DNA of 64,000 nucleotides from LVI-A0039 sp033105485. Lineage in GTDB: Bacteria > Bacillota_I > Bacilli_A > UBA3375. This document shows, piece by piece, positions 36,828-46,493 of the stretch. The DNA lies in assembly GCA_033105485.1 (NCBI GenBank), contig CP136956.1:248001-312000 (forward strand), written 5' to 3'. How positions within the stretch are numbered: the stretch's first letter is position 1; each line of letters starts with the position of its first letter. The notes beneath the pieces were generated by a model. That model did no database searches. It saw nothing but the letters and a program-made list of their open reading frames with translations, and was not told the DNA's origin. The position numbers were made by a program, and so were the translations under genes.

Positions 36828-37978
36828 TATTTTATGTCACTATTTTCAATTTCTTTTTTAAGTTTAAAGATAAAGATGAAACTTAATGCAATCATAGTAG
36901 AATGTAAAAAGTAGATATTTTGTAAACTACCTGTTAAATCAAAGAAGATTGTTGTAATTAAACCAATTAAAACTCCACCCATACGAATCATGATTTGGTA
37001 TAGACTTAAGAAGATATTTTTTGTCTCTTCACCAATAAAGCGATTAATAATTAAAATCGCACTCGGAACATAGAAACCTATAAATACTCCCATTAGTACA
37101 CTACCAATATTAATAATTACAGGTGATGTATACATTGTGAATCTTGTAATATAAATGATTAATAATGTTACAACTCCAATGTTAATTGTATTGATTAATC
37201 CAAATTTGTTTAATAACTTTTTATGAATCATCATAAAGCTTCCTTCACTAACGATAGAAATGAATCCAATAATTCCCATCACTGTTGCTGAAATACCAAC
37301 AATATCTGTATTATAAATTACTTGATATGCATCATCAGCACTTAATGTACCATAAGTTAGGAAAGTAATAATCATAATATATAAGATTGGTTTAATAGCT
37401 AGGGCGTTACTAACTTCTTTCTTATATTCACCTAATGTTGCATTTTTCTCATAGTTAGTTTCTTTAATTGTAGCAGTAAGTAATACTAAGATAACTACTA
37501 GACTAGCGTTAATTGCTAAGTTAGTTGTTAAACTTAAGTCGTTTAAAGCATATGAATTAAAGAAATAACTTACTGCCGCACCATACGAACCAAATGCACG
37601 TACCGTTGAATATTTAGCTGGGTCAATATCACGAATAACTAGACCATCTAATTGTGATGTAATCATGATGAAGTTACTCCAACTTAGAATATAGAAAAGA
37701 CCTAGTAAAACATGACTATTAGCTACAATTAAACCAATAATTACAAAGAATGAAATTATTAAGTTAATTACAATAATATTTTTATTAGAGTTAATCTTAT
37801 CGGCTAAGAATCCACTTGTGAAGAATGAAATTATTAATAGGACTAATCCAATAGTTGTTAAATAACCTACTGTTTCTGGAGCAAAGCCCTTTACGTCCGT
37901 TAAATAAGGTGCAAAGAAAAAGCTAATAGAAACATAGATATAAAAGTATATAAACATCGTAAGTTTATGTTTTGTCAT
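36827..37978 (-). CDS. MFS transporter (MFS_1-like)
   Basis: 383 aa with about 12 membrane helices. FFTSGFLADKINSNKNI near residue 55 is the MFS loop 2-3 motif. The N-terminal half (FFFAPYLTDVKGFAPETVGYL and later RAFGSYGAA) resembles the PucC/HcaT-type MFS_1-like group, including sugar and nucleoside permeases. The substrate is unknown. It has its own terminator and lies between coaB and pth as a separate unit. Confidence 0.82.
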   Translation of the reverse strand: MTKHKLTMFIYFYIYVSISFFFAPYLTDVKGFAPETVGYLTTIGLVLLIISFFTSGFLADKINSNKNIIVINLIISFFVIIGLIVANSHVLLGLFYILSWSNFIMITSQLDGLVIRDIDPAKYSTVRAFGSYGAAVSYFFNSYALNDLSLTTNLAINASLVVILVLLTATIKETNYEKNATLGEYKKEVSNALAIKPILYIMIITFLTYGTLSADDAYQVIYNTDIVGISATVMGIIGFISIVSEGSFMMIHKKLLNKFGLINTINIGVVTLLIIYITRFTMYTSPVIINIGSVLMGVFIGFYVPSAILIINRFIGEETKNIFLSLYQIMIRMGGVLIGLITTIFFDLTGSLQNIYFLHSTMIALSFIFIFKLKKEIENSDIK

Positions 37979-38044
37979 TTGTTCTCCCTAATACTATTCA
38001 TGAATATATTATACCAAAAATAATTTTACAAACTTAATTTTGAT

Positions 38045-38069
38045 AAAAAAAACTGGCAAAAGCCAGTTT
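38045..38069 (-). terminator. Terminator of glmU-prs-pth operon
   Basis: On the minus strand AACTGGC-TTTT-GCCAGTT is followed by eight T. The 5' arm begins within the pth stop codon. Confidence 0.9.
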
Positions 38070-38625
38070 AGTTTAATAATTTAGTTCTTATGTCTTCAAT
38101 TGATTTTTCCTGAATGAAAGCTAATGTTCCATCCATTACTTTATCAAATAATGAATTTAATTCAGATATTTCAGTTTTACTAAATTTACTTAGAACAAAT
38201 GTTTTTACATCACGCTTATATTCGTTGTTAATTCCAACTTTAATACGCATAAAGTTTTGAGTATGCAAGTGACTAATAATACTTTTAATACCATTATGTC
38301 CCCCACTTGAAGAATTGTCTTTGATTCTCAGTTTTCCAAACATCATATCAAGATCATCATAAATAATTAAAATATCTGATACATCAATTTTATAAAACTT
38401 CGCGATTGCTCCAACTGCTTCTCCTGATAGATTCATAAATGTTGTTGGTTTGACAAGTAAAACTTTCTCACCACTAATATTTACTTCAGCTACCTCATAG
38501 TTGCTCTTAGTATTAAATTTTGTATTATAGGCAGTAGCCATATAGTCAACAAACATAAATCCAACATTGTGTCGTGTATTATCGTATTTTGAACCGGGGT
38601 TACCAAGACCTACAATTAATTTCAT
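38068..38625 (-). CDS. pth: Peptidyl-tRNA hydrolase
   Basis: 185 aa. It frees tRNA from peptidyl-tRNA in the cytosol. GLGNPGSKYDNTRHNVGF contains the conserved Asn and catalytic His; LLVKPTTFMNLSGEAV, IYDDLDM and SSGGHNGIKSI are family signatures. It is the last gene of glmU-prs-pth, with its start adjoining the prs stop by one base. Confidence 0.96.
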   Translation of the reverse strand: MKLIVGLGNPGSKYDNTRHNVGFMFVDYMATAYNTKFNTKSNYEVAEVNISGEKVLLVKPTTFMNLSGEAVGAIAKFYKIDVSDILIIYDDLDMMFGKLRIKDNSSSGGHNGIKSIISHLHTQNFMRIKVGINNEYKRDVKTFVLSKFSKTEISELNSLFDKVMDGTLAFIQEKSIEDIRTKLLN

Positions 38626-39593
38626 TAGTTTCCACCAAATAAATCAGAGATTGATTTACCTTCGAATACTTTTGTGATTGCTTCTGCTAAAGTACCTGCA
38701 ATTGTGATTTGTTTAATTTTATCACCTAAGTCTTTAGTGTGTTCGATTGAATCTGTAATGATTAATTCTTCTAATACACTGTTGTTAATTCTTTCAACAG
38801 CAGGATCAGATAACACACCGTGTACGCATAATGCATAAATCTTTTTAGCTCCAGCTCTCTTAATCGCTTCTGCTCCTGCAGTTAAAGTACCAGCAGTATC
38901 AACCATATCATCAATGATTAAACAGTTTTTACCATCTACATCTCCGATGATAGTTTCAATTGCAGCTACGTTTGGTGCTGGACGACGTTTATCTAAAATA
39001 GCAATTGGTAAGTCACCTAATTTTTTCGCCATTTTATCTGCACGTTTAGCTCCACCGTGGTCTGGTGAAACGATTACTAAGTCTTCTAGTCCGATGTTTT
39101 TCTCAATATATTCCATTGTTGGTTTAGTTGCGTTTAGGTGGTCAGTAGGAATATCGAAGAATCCTTGAATTTGTGATGCGTGTAATTCTACAGCAATAAC
39201 ACGATCTGCTCCAGCAGTTTCTAATAAGTTAGCTACTAATTTAGCAGTAATTGGTTGACGTGATTTTGCCTTACGGTCTTGTCTTGAATATCCGTAGTAA
39301 GGGATAACAATATTAATTTCTTTTGCACTTGCTCTTTTTAAAGCATCAATGAAAATTAATAATTCCATTAAGTTTTCGTTTACTGGGTTTGAAGTTGTTT
39401 GAATAACGAATACAATATCGTTACGGATACTATCTTGAATATCTACTTGCACCTCTCCATCAGCAAATCTGTTGACACTACACTCAGATAAAGGTACGTT
39501 TAACTCTTTTGATACCTTTTCTGCTAGTGGTTTGTTTCCGTTTAAGGCAAATAACCTAATATTATTGTTTTGCTTAGTAAATTGATTACTCAT
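38625..39593 (-). CDS. prs: Ribose-phosphate pyrophosphokinase
   Basis: 322 aa, normal length. It makes PRPP for purine, pyrimidine, NAD and His/Trp synthesis. Motifs include SVNRFADGEVQVDI, PYYGYSRQDRKAKSRQPI (ATP and catalytic region), VSPDHGGAKRA, and the PRPP loop IIDDMVDTAGTL. Its end overlaps the start of pth, and 8 nt separate it from glmU, matching the glmU-prs-pth order known in Bacillus. Confidence 0.97.
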   Translation of the reverse strand: MSNQFTKQNNNIRLFALNGNKPLAEKVSKELNVPLSECSVNRFADGEVQVDIQDSIRNDIVFVIQTTSNPVNENLMELLIFIDALKRASAKEINIVIPYYGYSRQDRKAKSRQPITAKLVANLLETAGADRVIAVELHASQIQGFFDIPTDHLNATKPTMEYIEKNIGLEDLVIVSPDHGGAKRADKMAKKLGDLPIAILDKRRPAPNVAAIETIIGDVDGKNCLIIDDMVDTAGTLTAGAEAIKRAGAKKIYALCVHGVLSDPAVERINNSVLEELIITDSIEHTKDLGDKIKQITIAGTLAEAITKVFEGKSISDLFGGN

Positions 39594-39601
39594 ATAATCT
39601 C

Positions 39602-40906
39602 CTATTTTCTATTCTTTATTCTAAGTTCTTGTCTATCTATAACAAATTTTTCATTTTCTACATCTTTAGTAACTGTTGTACCAGCTGCAACAAATACATT
39701 TGTTCCAAGTTCAACTGGGGCTACTAAGTTTGCATTTGATCCAATAAAGCTATTGTCACCAATTGTTGTTTTATGTTTATTAACACCATCGTAGTTTGCA
39801 GTAATAACACCACAACCAATGTTTACATTTTCTCCAACTTCAGCATCACCTATATACGTTAAGTGCGCTGATTTACTTCCATTACCAAATGTTGTATTTT
39901 TAAACTCAACGAAGTTTCCAACACGGCAGTTGTCACCAACGTTAGCATTTCCACGAAGGTATGCCATTGGTCCAACTGTTGTATCATTTCCAACATTACT
40001 ATTATCAATTGTATTGTTAGGGTTAAGAATTACTTTATCACCAATTTTACAATCTCCTAATAATACATTTCCAGGATATACAATTGTTCCCTGACCGATT
40101 TCAACGTTAGGTCCGATGAATGTACTATCACTATTAATAATTTGTACTCCATTTAACATATGTTCACGGTTAATTCTTGTACGTAAAATTGAATTTACAC
40201 GTTCTAATGCAACAAGGTCATTTACTCCAACAACTTGTTCGTTGTCTTCAATACAGAACGCATGAACATTTTCATTTCCATCTTTAAATAATTCGATTAA
40301 ATCTGTTAAATAATATTCATTTTGAGCATTATCATTTGTGATTAATTCGATATACTTAAATAACTTTTGGTTATCAAAAGCATATACCCCTGTATTTACT
40401 TCATTGATTTTTAAAGTTTCGCTATCTGCATCTTTTTGTTCTACAATACGAGCTAATGATTGATCATCATTACGAACGATACGTCCATATCCTGTTGGAT
40501 CATCGTATGTTGTCGTTAACACTGCTAAGTCACTGTCGTTTTCTTGCATAAATGTTACTAATGATTTAAAAGTTTCACTTGTTACTAATGGAGTATCTCC
40601 ACTTGTTACTATTGTGATTCCTTCTTTAGACGCTAATTTATCTTTAGTTACAAGAACTGCATGTCCTGTTCCTAATTGCTCAGTTTGCTCTGCATAATCA
40701 AAGCTAAAGCGTGAGTCAATACTGTTTAATACTTCGTCTTTCTTATAACCTACAACTAATAAGTTATCTTCTACACCAGCTTCTGTTAAAGCTTTTAATA
40801 CATGGTTTACCATTTCATAACCAAGTACCGGTTGAATAACCTTTGGCTTCTCACTTTTCATACGAGTACCTTTACCCGCAGATAAGACTATTGAATTAAT
40901 TTTCAT
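39602..40906 (-). CDS. glmU: Bifunctional UDP-N-acetylglucosamine pyrophosphorylase/acetyltransferase
   Basis: 434 aa, slightly shorter than usual (~455). The N-terminal uridylyltransferase has LSAGKGTRMKSEKPKV and the GTGHAV and VTSGDTPL segments. The C-terminal left-handed beta helix runs from about residue 250 in hexapeptide repeats, with the acetyl-CoA/active-site area HLTYIGDAEVGENVNIG. It makes UDP-GlcNAc for peptidoglycan and teichoic acid. It is first in the operon behind a perfect consensus promoter. Confidence 0.96.
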   Translation of the reverse strand: MKINSIVLSAGKGTRMKSEKPKVIQPVLGYEMVNHVLKALTEAGVEDNLLVVGYKKDEVLNSIDSRFSFDYAEQTEQLGTGHAVLVTKDKLASKEGITIVTSGDTPLVTSETFKSLVTFMQENDSDLAVLTTTYDDPTGYGRIVRNDDQSLARIVEQKDADSETLKINEVNTGVYAFDNQKLFKYIELITNDNAQNEYYLTDLIELFKDGNENVHAFCIEDNEQVVGVNDLVALERVNSILRTRINREHMLNGVQIINSDSTFIGPNVEIGQGTIVYPGNVLLGDCKIGDKVILNPNNTIDNSNVGNDTTVGPMAYLRGNANVGDNCRVGNFVEFKNTTFGNGSKSAHLTYIGDAEVGENVNIGCGVITANYDGVNKHKTTIGDNSFIGSNANLVAPVELGTNVFVAAGTTVTKDVENEKFVIDRQELRIKNRK

Positions 40907-40958
40907 TCTACTTTCACCACCTGAATTTTAAATTATATTTAAAAACATAATCTATTAT

Positions 40959-40987
40959 ATTATATGTATTTTTCGAGCTTTTGTCAA
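40959..40987 (-). promoter_or_regulatory. Consensus sigma-A promoter of glmU-prs-pth
   Basis: On the minus strand TTGACA (40987-40982), a 17-nt spacer and TATAAT (40964-40959) are a perfect match to consensus. The 5' UTR to the ATG at 40906 is about 45 nt. Confidence 0.92.
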
Positions 40988-41111
40988 ACCTAATTTAGCA
41001 CGAACGCCTATTTTATAGGCTAATTAACACAATAAGTAATAATTGTTCTGATTAATACTTTGACATGGAAAATTTTATCCACAATTATACCTAAAATTGA
41101 AATTAGAAAAC

Positions 41112-41141
41112 AAAAAAATCATTATGGAAATTCCATAATGA
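41112..41141 (-). terminator. Terminator of lipoprotein/repeat-protein operon
   Basis: TCATTATGGA, loop AAT and TCCATAATGA form a 10-bp stem, followed by seven T on the minus strand. Confidence 0.9.
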
Positions 41142-41168
41142 CTCTTCTTTTATATCAATATCCTAAAA

Positions 41169-42539
41169 TTAAATTTGGTTGTTAATTGTTGGAATAAAGT
41201 TTTTAATAATACTTGCGTTTGCTCCTGTAATAACAATTGGCTCTGATAATACGTTTGTCGTCGGTTCTCCATCAATTTCGAATCCAACATATACTGCATT
41301 TATAGTTAATGTATCATCTTTTAAGTTTGCTGCTGTTCCATTGTTATCATATACGAATGCATCTTCAGGAATTTCAACATCAATAACATTTAAGATTCTT
41401 GCGTAAGCCGATAAATCAACTTCTCCAACAATTGGAATTGTTACTGGGTTGTTGAAGTTGTAGTCATACTCAATATCAACAAATTTTGTAAAGTAAATTT
41501 GTAATAACCTAATAATGTTACTTACAGTTAACTCTATGTTGTTTAAAATATCTTGAATTGCATCTGATGAAATAATGTTCTCTAAGATATCTCCTAATAA
41601 TCCATCAAATTCACCATTTTGAATTGATTCCACTAAGTTTACTACTTTGTTAACTAATTCAATAAGTTCACTGAAGTCAGTGTTCTGAATTGTTTCAACA
41701 ATTGCTTTAACTTTTTCAATAGTTTCTGCTAATTGCTCTTTGTCTAATCCATCAACTGTTGCTTTAATATCTTTTAATGTTGCAATTACATCTTCAAGAC
41801 TTTCAGTATCTAGATTTTGAATTGCTGTAATAATTGAAGTTAAACCTTCAACAAGATTTTCAACGCTACTTGTTAATGACTCAATATCTAAGTTCTTAAC
41901 CGCTGAAATAACTTCTTCTAATTGTCCTAATGAATTTTCAAGTTGACTTATTATTGAATTAATATTATCGATATCTAAACCTTGAAGTGTTGCGATAACA
42001 CCAGCGATTTTATCTTTATTTGCTTGTAAAGTTGCTACTAATGATTTAATATCACTAATTGCTCCTGAGTTTAAGATGTTGCTTAAGCGACCAACTTGTC
42101 CTTTAATTGCATATAAGATTTGTTCTACTTTTGCTTTAATAAGTGTAACTTTCTCACCCGCTCCTTGAACTGGTTCACTTCCTAAAATTACTGAGAATAA
42201 TACGTGGTAGTTTGTGAAGAAGATTGGTAATGCTTCATCAATTAAGAACTGCTCTAAGAACTCTTCAGTCCACCATCCGTTTTGAACACCTTCGTCTAAG
42301 TATTCTTGGAAATCTGGTGACATAATTAAACCTGTAATAATATAGTTAGGTTGAATTACTGCTCCCTTAGATTCATCTAAGATGTATGCTAATTCTGAAT
42401 ATTCATCTTCATAATTAACTACAGCTGTAGTTTTAATTTTCTCTACTACTTTTGGTGCTGCGATTACACCAATTGCTGCTACTGATAATAAAGTACAGAT
42501 TACAGAAATAAGAACTACTTTTAATGTTTGTTTACTCAT
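41169..42539 (-). CDS. Membrane-anchored protein with 22-residue amphipathic repeats
   Basis: 456 aa, not recognised. A hydrophobic segment at residues 7-28 (VVLISVICTLLSVAAIGVIA) anchors an extracellular body. The middle (about residues 160-310) consists of helical repeats, each opening with LD/TD plus an acidic or polar pair. Three are exactly 22 residues: LDTESLEDVIATL..., LDKEQLAETIEKV... and TDFSELIELVNKV.... Longer 26- and 29-residue copies precede them. The 22 (2 x 11) period suggests a right-handed coiled coil or an amphipathic sheet of helices. The C-terminal ~110 residues are beta-rich. It overlaps the lipoprotein gene by 8 nt, so the two products probably act together at the cell surface. 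Confidence 0.6.
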   Translation of the reverse strand: MSKQTLKVVLISVICTLLSVAAIGVIAAPKVVEKIKTTAVVNYEDEYSELAYILDESKGAVIQPNYIITGLIMSPDFQEYLDEGVQNGWWTEEFLEQFLIDEALPIFFTNYHVLFSVILGSEPVQGAGEKVTLIKAKVEQILYAIKGQVGRLSNILNSGAISDIKSLVATLQANKDKIAGVIATLQGLDIDNINSIISQLENSLGQLEEVISAVKNLDIESLTSSVENLVEGLTSIITAIQNLDTESLEDVIATLKDIKATVDGLDKEQLAETIEKVKAIVETIQNTDFSELIELVNKVVNLVESIQNGEFDGLLGDILENIISSDAIQDILNNIELTVSNIIRLLQIYFTKFVDIEYDYNFNNPVTIPIVGEVDLSAYARILNVIDVEIPEDAFVYDNNGTAANLKDDTLTINAVYVGFEIDGEPTTNVLSEPIVITGANASIIKNFIPTINNQI

Positions 42540-43179
42540 TATCTGTCACCTCGCTTCCAGCTTCAGATGTTTTAGCTTCACTCTCATCAGATGCAGGCTT
42601 GTATTCAAATGCAATTTCGTTAGATCCGTCACCGAATAAGAATGTATTAACAACATCTGCAACGTCTCTGTGTTCAACTGTTTTGTCTACTTCTTTAGCT
42701 TTAGTATTATTTAAACTAAATGTCCATGATAGTACATTTTCTTGATTTGCTGCTGCTCCGTATGAATAGTAAATAGTGTATTCATCTGATTCCATAACTG
42801 GGAATACAACTGTGATTTCAAATTCATCACCAGGCATTAAGTTACTGCTGAATTTTTTACGATTTTCGTCAATCATAACTCTTGATAAGTTGTCTTCGTC
42901 ATCAACAACTGTAAAGTTCATTAGTGCTTTTGCCACCGCTGCTTCATCACTACTGTTTGTAAAAGTGAAGTCTGCTGCCAGGTAACGATCGAATGTTAAA
43001 TCAATTCCATCATGTGGAAAGTTTGAATAGTACGCGTCATCCAAACTAATAGTAAACTCTTCATAAGTTAACTCTGTTCCAATTGGTCCAGAAGTTGCTG
43101 TTTCTACTACTTCATCCGAAGATCCACACCCCGTTAAAATAATCGAAACTGAAGTTAATAATAATAATAATTTCTTCAT
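42532..43179 (-). CDS. Lipoprotein with DUF4352-like domain
   Basis: 215 aa. A lipoprotein signal peptide ends in the lipobox LTGCGS (Cys at residue 18), so the mature protein is lipid-anchored outside. Residues ~35-160 look like the Ig-like DUF4352/telokin fold (LTYEEFTISLDDAYYS, AADFTFTNSSDEAA, LMPGDEFEITVVFPV). The tail is acidic and Ser/Glu-rich. The start follows GGAGGAATT. Its stop overlaps the start of the repeat protein by 8 nt. No function is assigned to this family. Confidence 0.75.
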   Translation of the reverse strand: MKKLLLLLTSVSIILTGCGSSDEVVETATSGPIGTELTYEEFTISLDDAYYSNFPHDGIDLTFDRYLAADFTFTNSSDEAAVAKALMNFTVVDDEDNLSRVMIDENRKKFSSNLMPGDEFEITVVFPVMESDEYTIYYSYGAAANQENVLSWTFSLNNTKAKEVDKTVEHRDVADVVNTFLFGDGSNEIAFEYKPASDESEAKTSEAGSEVTDNE

Positions 43180-43204
43180 AATTCCTCCGCGTTGATACTA
43201 AAAA

Positions 43205-43210
43205 AGTATA
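43205..43210 (-). promoter_or_regulatory. Extended -10 promoter for lipoprotein operon
   Basis: The minus strand reads TGATATACT about 25-30 nt before the lipoprotein ATG. Confidence 0.45.
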
Positions 43211-43339
43211 TCACACTTTTTTGTGTCACATTGAGTTTTTAGCCCTTGTTTAGTGACTTTTTTGAAGTTTTAACACTTGCGAAACACAGGATACATCAAT
43301 GTTCAAACTAAAGGTTTGTTAGCATCGCACATCTACAAC

Positions 43340-43378
43340 AAAAAAAGAAAAACCCTAAGTCAATTTTGACTTAAAGTT
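43340..43378 (-). terminator. Terminator of guaB-guaA operon
   Basis: On the minus strand AACTTTAAGTCAA pairs with TTGACTTAGGGTT (two G-U pairs), followed by a T-rich tract interrupted by C. Confidence 0.85.
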
Positions 43379-43386
43379 TCTCAATA

Positions 43387-44925
43387 TTATTCCCACTCAA
43401 TTGTACTAGGTGGTTTGTTGGTAATGTCATAAACAACACGGTTTATTTTTCTTACACGGTTTGTAATTTCAGTTGAAGCTTCAACTAAAACTTCCATAGG
43501 AATCATAGCAGCTCTTGCAGTCATTCCATCAATACTTGTAATTGCACGAAGAGCAAGAACGTATTCATAACTACGCTCGTCTCCTTTTACACCTACAGTT
43601 TTAGTATTAGTTAAAACTGTGAATGATTGCCAAATATCTTTGTATAGGTCATGTCTTTTTAAGATTTCTCTAAAGATATAATCACTTTCTCTTACTACTT
43701 CTAATTTCTCATCAGTAATATCACCCATTACACGAATAGCTAAACCTGGTCCTGGGAATGGTTGACGGTACACTAAATCATGGCTTAAACCTAACTCTAA
43801 ACCTAATTTACGTACTTCATCTTTGAATAATGTATTTAATGGTTCTAATAATTCAAAGTCCATTTCTTCTGGTAATCCACCAACGTTGTGGTGTGACTTG
43901 ATAGTTTCTGCTGTATCAGTTCCACTTTCAATTACATCAGTATATAATGTACCTTGAGCTAAGAATTTTGCATCTGCAATTTCAGACTTTTCACGGTCGA
44001 ATACATCAACGAATAAGTTTCCGATAATCTTTCTCTTCTTCTCAGGATCATCAACACCTGCTAAGTTTGATAAGAATAATTCTTTAGCATCAACTACTTT
44101 AATATCAATTGGTAAGTCTTTTAAAGAATCTACAACCATTTCAACTTCGTTTTTACGCATAAGTCCGTGGTCTACTAAAATACACTTAGTTTGTCCAGGG
44201 ATTGCTTTTGCTAGTAATGCAGCAACTACTGTTGAATCTACTCCACCACTTAATCCTAAGATTACACCTTTATTTCCAACAGTTGCTTGAATTTTCTTAG
44301 TTTCCATTTCAATGAAACTTGCCATTGTATAATCACGAGGAACAGCTGCTAATGTTAAGAAGTTATCTAGCATTGTCATTCCGTTAATTGTATCTGTTAC
44401 TTCTAAGTGGAACTGAACTCCGTAGATTTCTTTTCCTTTAACTTTAATACTTGCGATTACGTCATCACCACTTGTAGCAACAACTTCTAATTTATCACTT
44501 ACATTAGTAACTTCGTATCCGTGAGACATCCATACGTCTTCGCTATCTGCTAAACCTTTAAAGATATTCTCTTTACAAGTAATATTAATTGTTTGAGCAC
44601 CGTATTCTTTAACGATTCCTTCTTCTAAATCACTACCGAAGTGTTCCCCAATTAATTGCATTCCGTAACATACTCCTAAAATTGGAATATCCATGTCAAA
44701 TAATTTTGTATCTACTTTTAAAGCACCTTCATCTGTAACGATGTTTGGTCCTCCTGAGAAGATAATTGCATCATAATTAGATACTGATCCATCCGCGATT
44801 GATTTATTTAAGAAATCACATGTAACTAATTCACTACTTACGTTTAATTCACGTACTTTACGTACGATTAATTGATTATATTGACTACCAAAGTCAACAA
44901 CAATAACTCTTGATTGTTCATTCAT
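43387..44925 (-). CDS. guaA: GMP synthase (glutamine-hydrolysing)
   Basis: 512 aa, full length. It converts XMP to GMP. The N-terminal class I amidotransferase has GVCYGMQLIGEHFG (nucleophile Cys) and VQFHLEVTDT (His and Glu; the usual Pro is Leu). The ATP pyrophosphatase domain begins near residue 215 with the PP-loop GLSGGVDSTVVAALL, and the protein ends with the conserved KPPSTIEWE. It follows guaB by 11 nt, so the riboswitch upstream controls both. Confidence 0.97.
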   Translation of the reverse strand: MNEQSRVIVVDFGSQYNQLIVRKVRELNVSSELVTCDFLNKSIADGSVSNYDAIIFSGGPNIVTDEGALKVDTKLFDMDIPILGVCYGMQLIGEHFGSDLEEGIVKEYGAQTINITCKENIFKGLADSEDVWMSHGYEVTNVSDKLEVVATSGDDVIASIKVKGKEIYGVQFHLEVTDTINGMTMLDNFLTLAAVPRDYTMASFIEMETKKIQATVGNKGVILGLSGGVDSTVVAALLAKAIPGQTKCILVDHGLMRKNEVEMVVDSLKDLPIDIKVVDAKELFLSNLAGVDDPEKKRKIIGNLFVDVFDREKSEIADAKFLAQGTLYTDVIESGTDTAETIKSHHNVGGLPEEMDFELLEPLNTLFKDEVRKLGLELGLSHDLVYRQPFPGPGLAIRVMGDITDEKLEVVRESDYIFREILKRHDLYKDIWQSFTVLTNTKTVGVKGDERSYEYVLALRAITSIDGMTARAAMIPMEVLVEASTEITNRVRKINRVVYDITNKPPSTIEWE

Positions 44926-44936
44926 ATTAATACCTC

Positions 44937-46394
44937 TTATTTCTTATTATAGTTTGGTTGTTCTTCAGTAATAACAATACTGTGTGGGTGGTTCTCTTGA
45001 AGTGTAGCTCCACTAATTACTTGGAACTGAGCAGTTTGTGCTGTTTTAATATCTTTACTACCTGTGTAACCCATTGAAGATTTAAGTCCACCAACTAATT
45101 GGTGAAGTACATTTACAACGCTACCTTTATATCCTACTGCACCACTTACACCTTCAGAGATTAATTTATCTGACTTAATTTCTCCTTGGAAGTAACGATC
45201 TTTACTACCACGGCTCATAGCTTCTAAGCTACCCATACCTACATAACTCTTATAGCTTTTTCCGTCAATAGTAATTACTTTACCTGGTGATTCATCAGTA
45301 CCTGCTAACATACTACCTAACATTACAACATCTGCACCAGCAGCGATTGCTTTAGCAATGTCTCCTGAATACTTAATTCCACCGTCTGCAATTACACATG
45401 TATCGTAATCCGCTAACGCGTTTGCAACATTATTAATAGCTGTAATTTGTGGACGTCCAACACCTGAGATAATACGAGTTGTACAAATACTACCTGGTCC
45501 GATACCTACTTTAACTGCGTCTGCTCCAGCTTTTGCTAAATCAACTGCTGCTTCTGCTGTAACAATATTACCAGCGATTAAGTTTACATTTGGATATGCT
45601 GCTTTAATTTTAGCAACTGTATCAACGATACCTTTAGAGTGTCCGTGAGCTGAGTCAAGAACTAAGGCATCTACACCAACTGCTACTAAACGTTCAACAC
45701 GGTCTAATACATCTGCAGTTGCACCAATTGCTGCTGCACAACGTAAACGTCCGAATTCATCTTTAGCTGCTGATTGGTAGTTTACAAAGTTATCAACATC
45801 TTTAGACGTCATATATCCAACTAAAGTATTTTCACCATCAACGATTGGTAATTTTTCAATACGGTTTGATTGCATAAGTTCTTTTGCTTCTTCAATTTTA
45901 ATTCCTGGTGCTCCAACAATTAAGTTGTCACGCTTCATAAATTCAGAAACTAAACGTTCATCACGATCAATATATTTTAAGTCGCGGTTTGTAATTAAAC
46001 CGATAAGTTTTTTGTTTTCATCAACAATTGGAATACCACTGATTTTTGCTTCAGCCATTAAACTCTCAACGTGAGCTAATGTATCTGATTCTAAAGCTGT
46101 AATTGGCTCATCAATATAACCATTAATATATTTTTTTACACGTGATACTTCTGCACATTGAGTATCAATTGTGAGGTTTTTGTGGATAACACCAATTCCA
46201 CCTAAGTTTGCAATTGCAATTGCCATACTTGATTCAGTTACAGTATCCATCGCTGCACTTAATACTGGAATATTAAGTGTAATATTTTTTGTAAGTGTAC
46301 TTGAAGTGTTTACATCTTTTGGTAATACTTCTGAATATCTTGGTAATAGTAATACATCATCGAATGTGTATCCATTTTCAATAAATTTGCTCAT
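44937..46394 (-). CDS. guaB: Inosine-5'-monophosphate dehydrogenase
   Basis: 485 aa from the ATG at 46394, preceded by AAGGAGATTT. The frame stays open for 22 codons further, but that stretch lies in the riboswitch leader, so the shorter start is right. It oxidises IMP to XMP with NAD+. Two CBS domains occupy about residues 95-205 (ISGIPIVDENKKLIGLITNRD, then LPIVDGENTLVGYMTSKD). The catalytic Cys loop is GIGPGSICTTRII, followed by GGIKYSGDIAKAI and GMGSLEAM. Confidence 0.97.
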   Translation of the reverse strand: MSKFIENGYTFDDVLLLPRYSEVLPKDVNTSSTLTKNITLNIPVLSAAMDTVTESSMAIAIANLGGIGVIHKNLTIDTQCAEVSRVKKYINGYIDEPITALESDTLAHVESLMAEAKISGIPIVDENKKLIGLITNRDLKYIDRDERLVSEFMKRDNLIVGAPGIKIEEAKELMQSNRIEKLPIVDGENTLVGYMTSKDVDNFVNYQSAAKDEFGRLRCAAAIGATADVLDRVERLVAVGVDALVLDSAHGHSKGIVDTVAKIKAAYPNVNLIAGNIVTAEAAVDLAKAGADAVKVGIGPGSICTTRIISGVGRPQITAINNVANALADYDTCVIADGGIKYSGDIAKAIAAGADVVMLGSMLAGTDESPGKVITIDGKSYKSYVGMGSLEAMSRGSKDRYFQGEIKSDKLISEGVSGAVGYKGSVVNVLHQLVGGLKSSMGYTGSKDIKTAQTAQFQVISGATLQENHPHSIVITEEQPNYNKK

Positions 46395-46430
46395 AAATCT
46401 CCTTATATCATATATGTAATTCGAAGTATA

Positions 46431-46471
46431 AACAAAAATATCTCTATTCCAAACTATCACGGAATAGAGAT
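46431..46471 (-). terminator. Intrinsic terminator of the guanine riboswitch
   Basis: ATCTCTATTCC and GGAATAGAGAT (11 bp, 10-nt loop) are followed by ATTTTTGTTT on the minus strand, before the guaB RBS. The 5' arm can instead pair with the aptamer P1 strand (46467-46493). Confidence 0.9.
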
Positions 46472-46493
46472 ATAATCTATAGAATTATACCTC
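46467..46493 (-). promoter_or_regulatory. Antiterminator hairpin of the guanine riboswitch
   Basis: GAGGTATAAT, loop TCTATAG and ATTATATCTC form a 10-bp hairpin (one G-U). It uses bases of the P1 3' strand and of the terminator 5' arm, so it excludes both. Confidence 0.85.

Noticed and set aside
41075..41083. Perfect DnaA-box match TTATCCACA upstream of glmU
   Set aside because: A single 9-mer is expected by chance about once in an AT-rich window of this size, and no cluster, dnaA or dnaN is near.
46395..46460. 22-codon N-terminal extension of guaB
   Set aside because: It would start inside the riboswitch terminator, and the ATG at 46394 has a good RBS and matches the family start.
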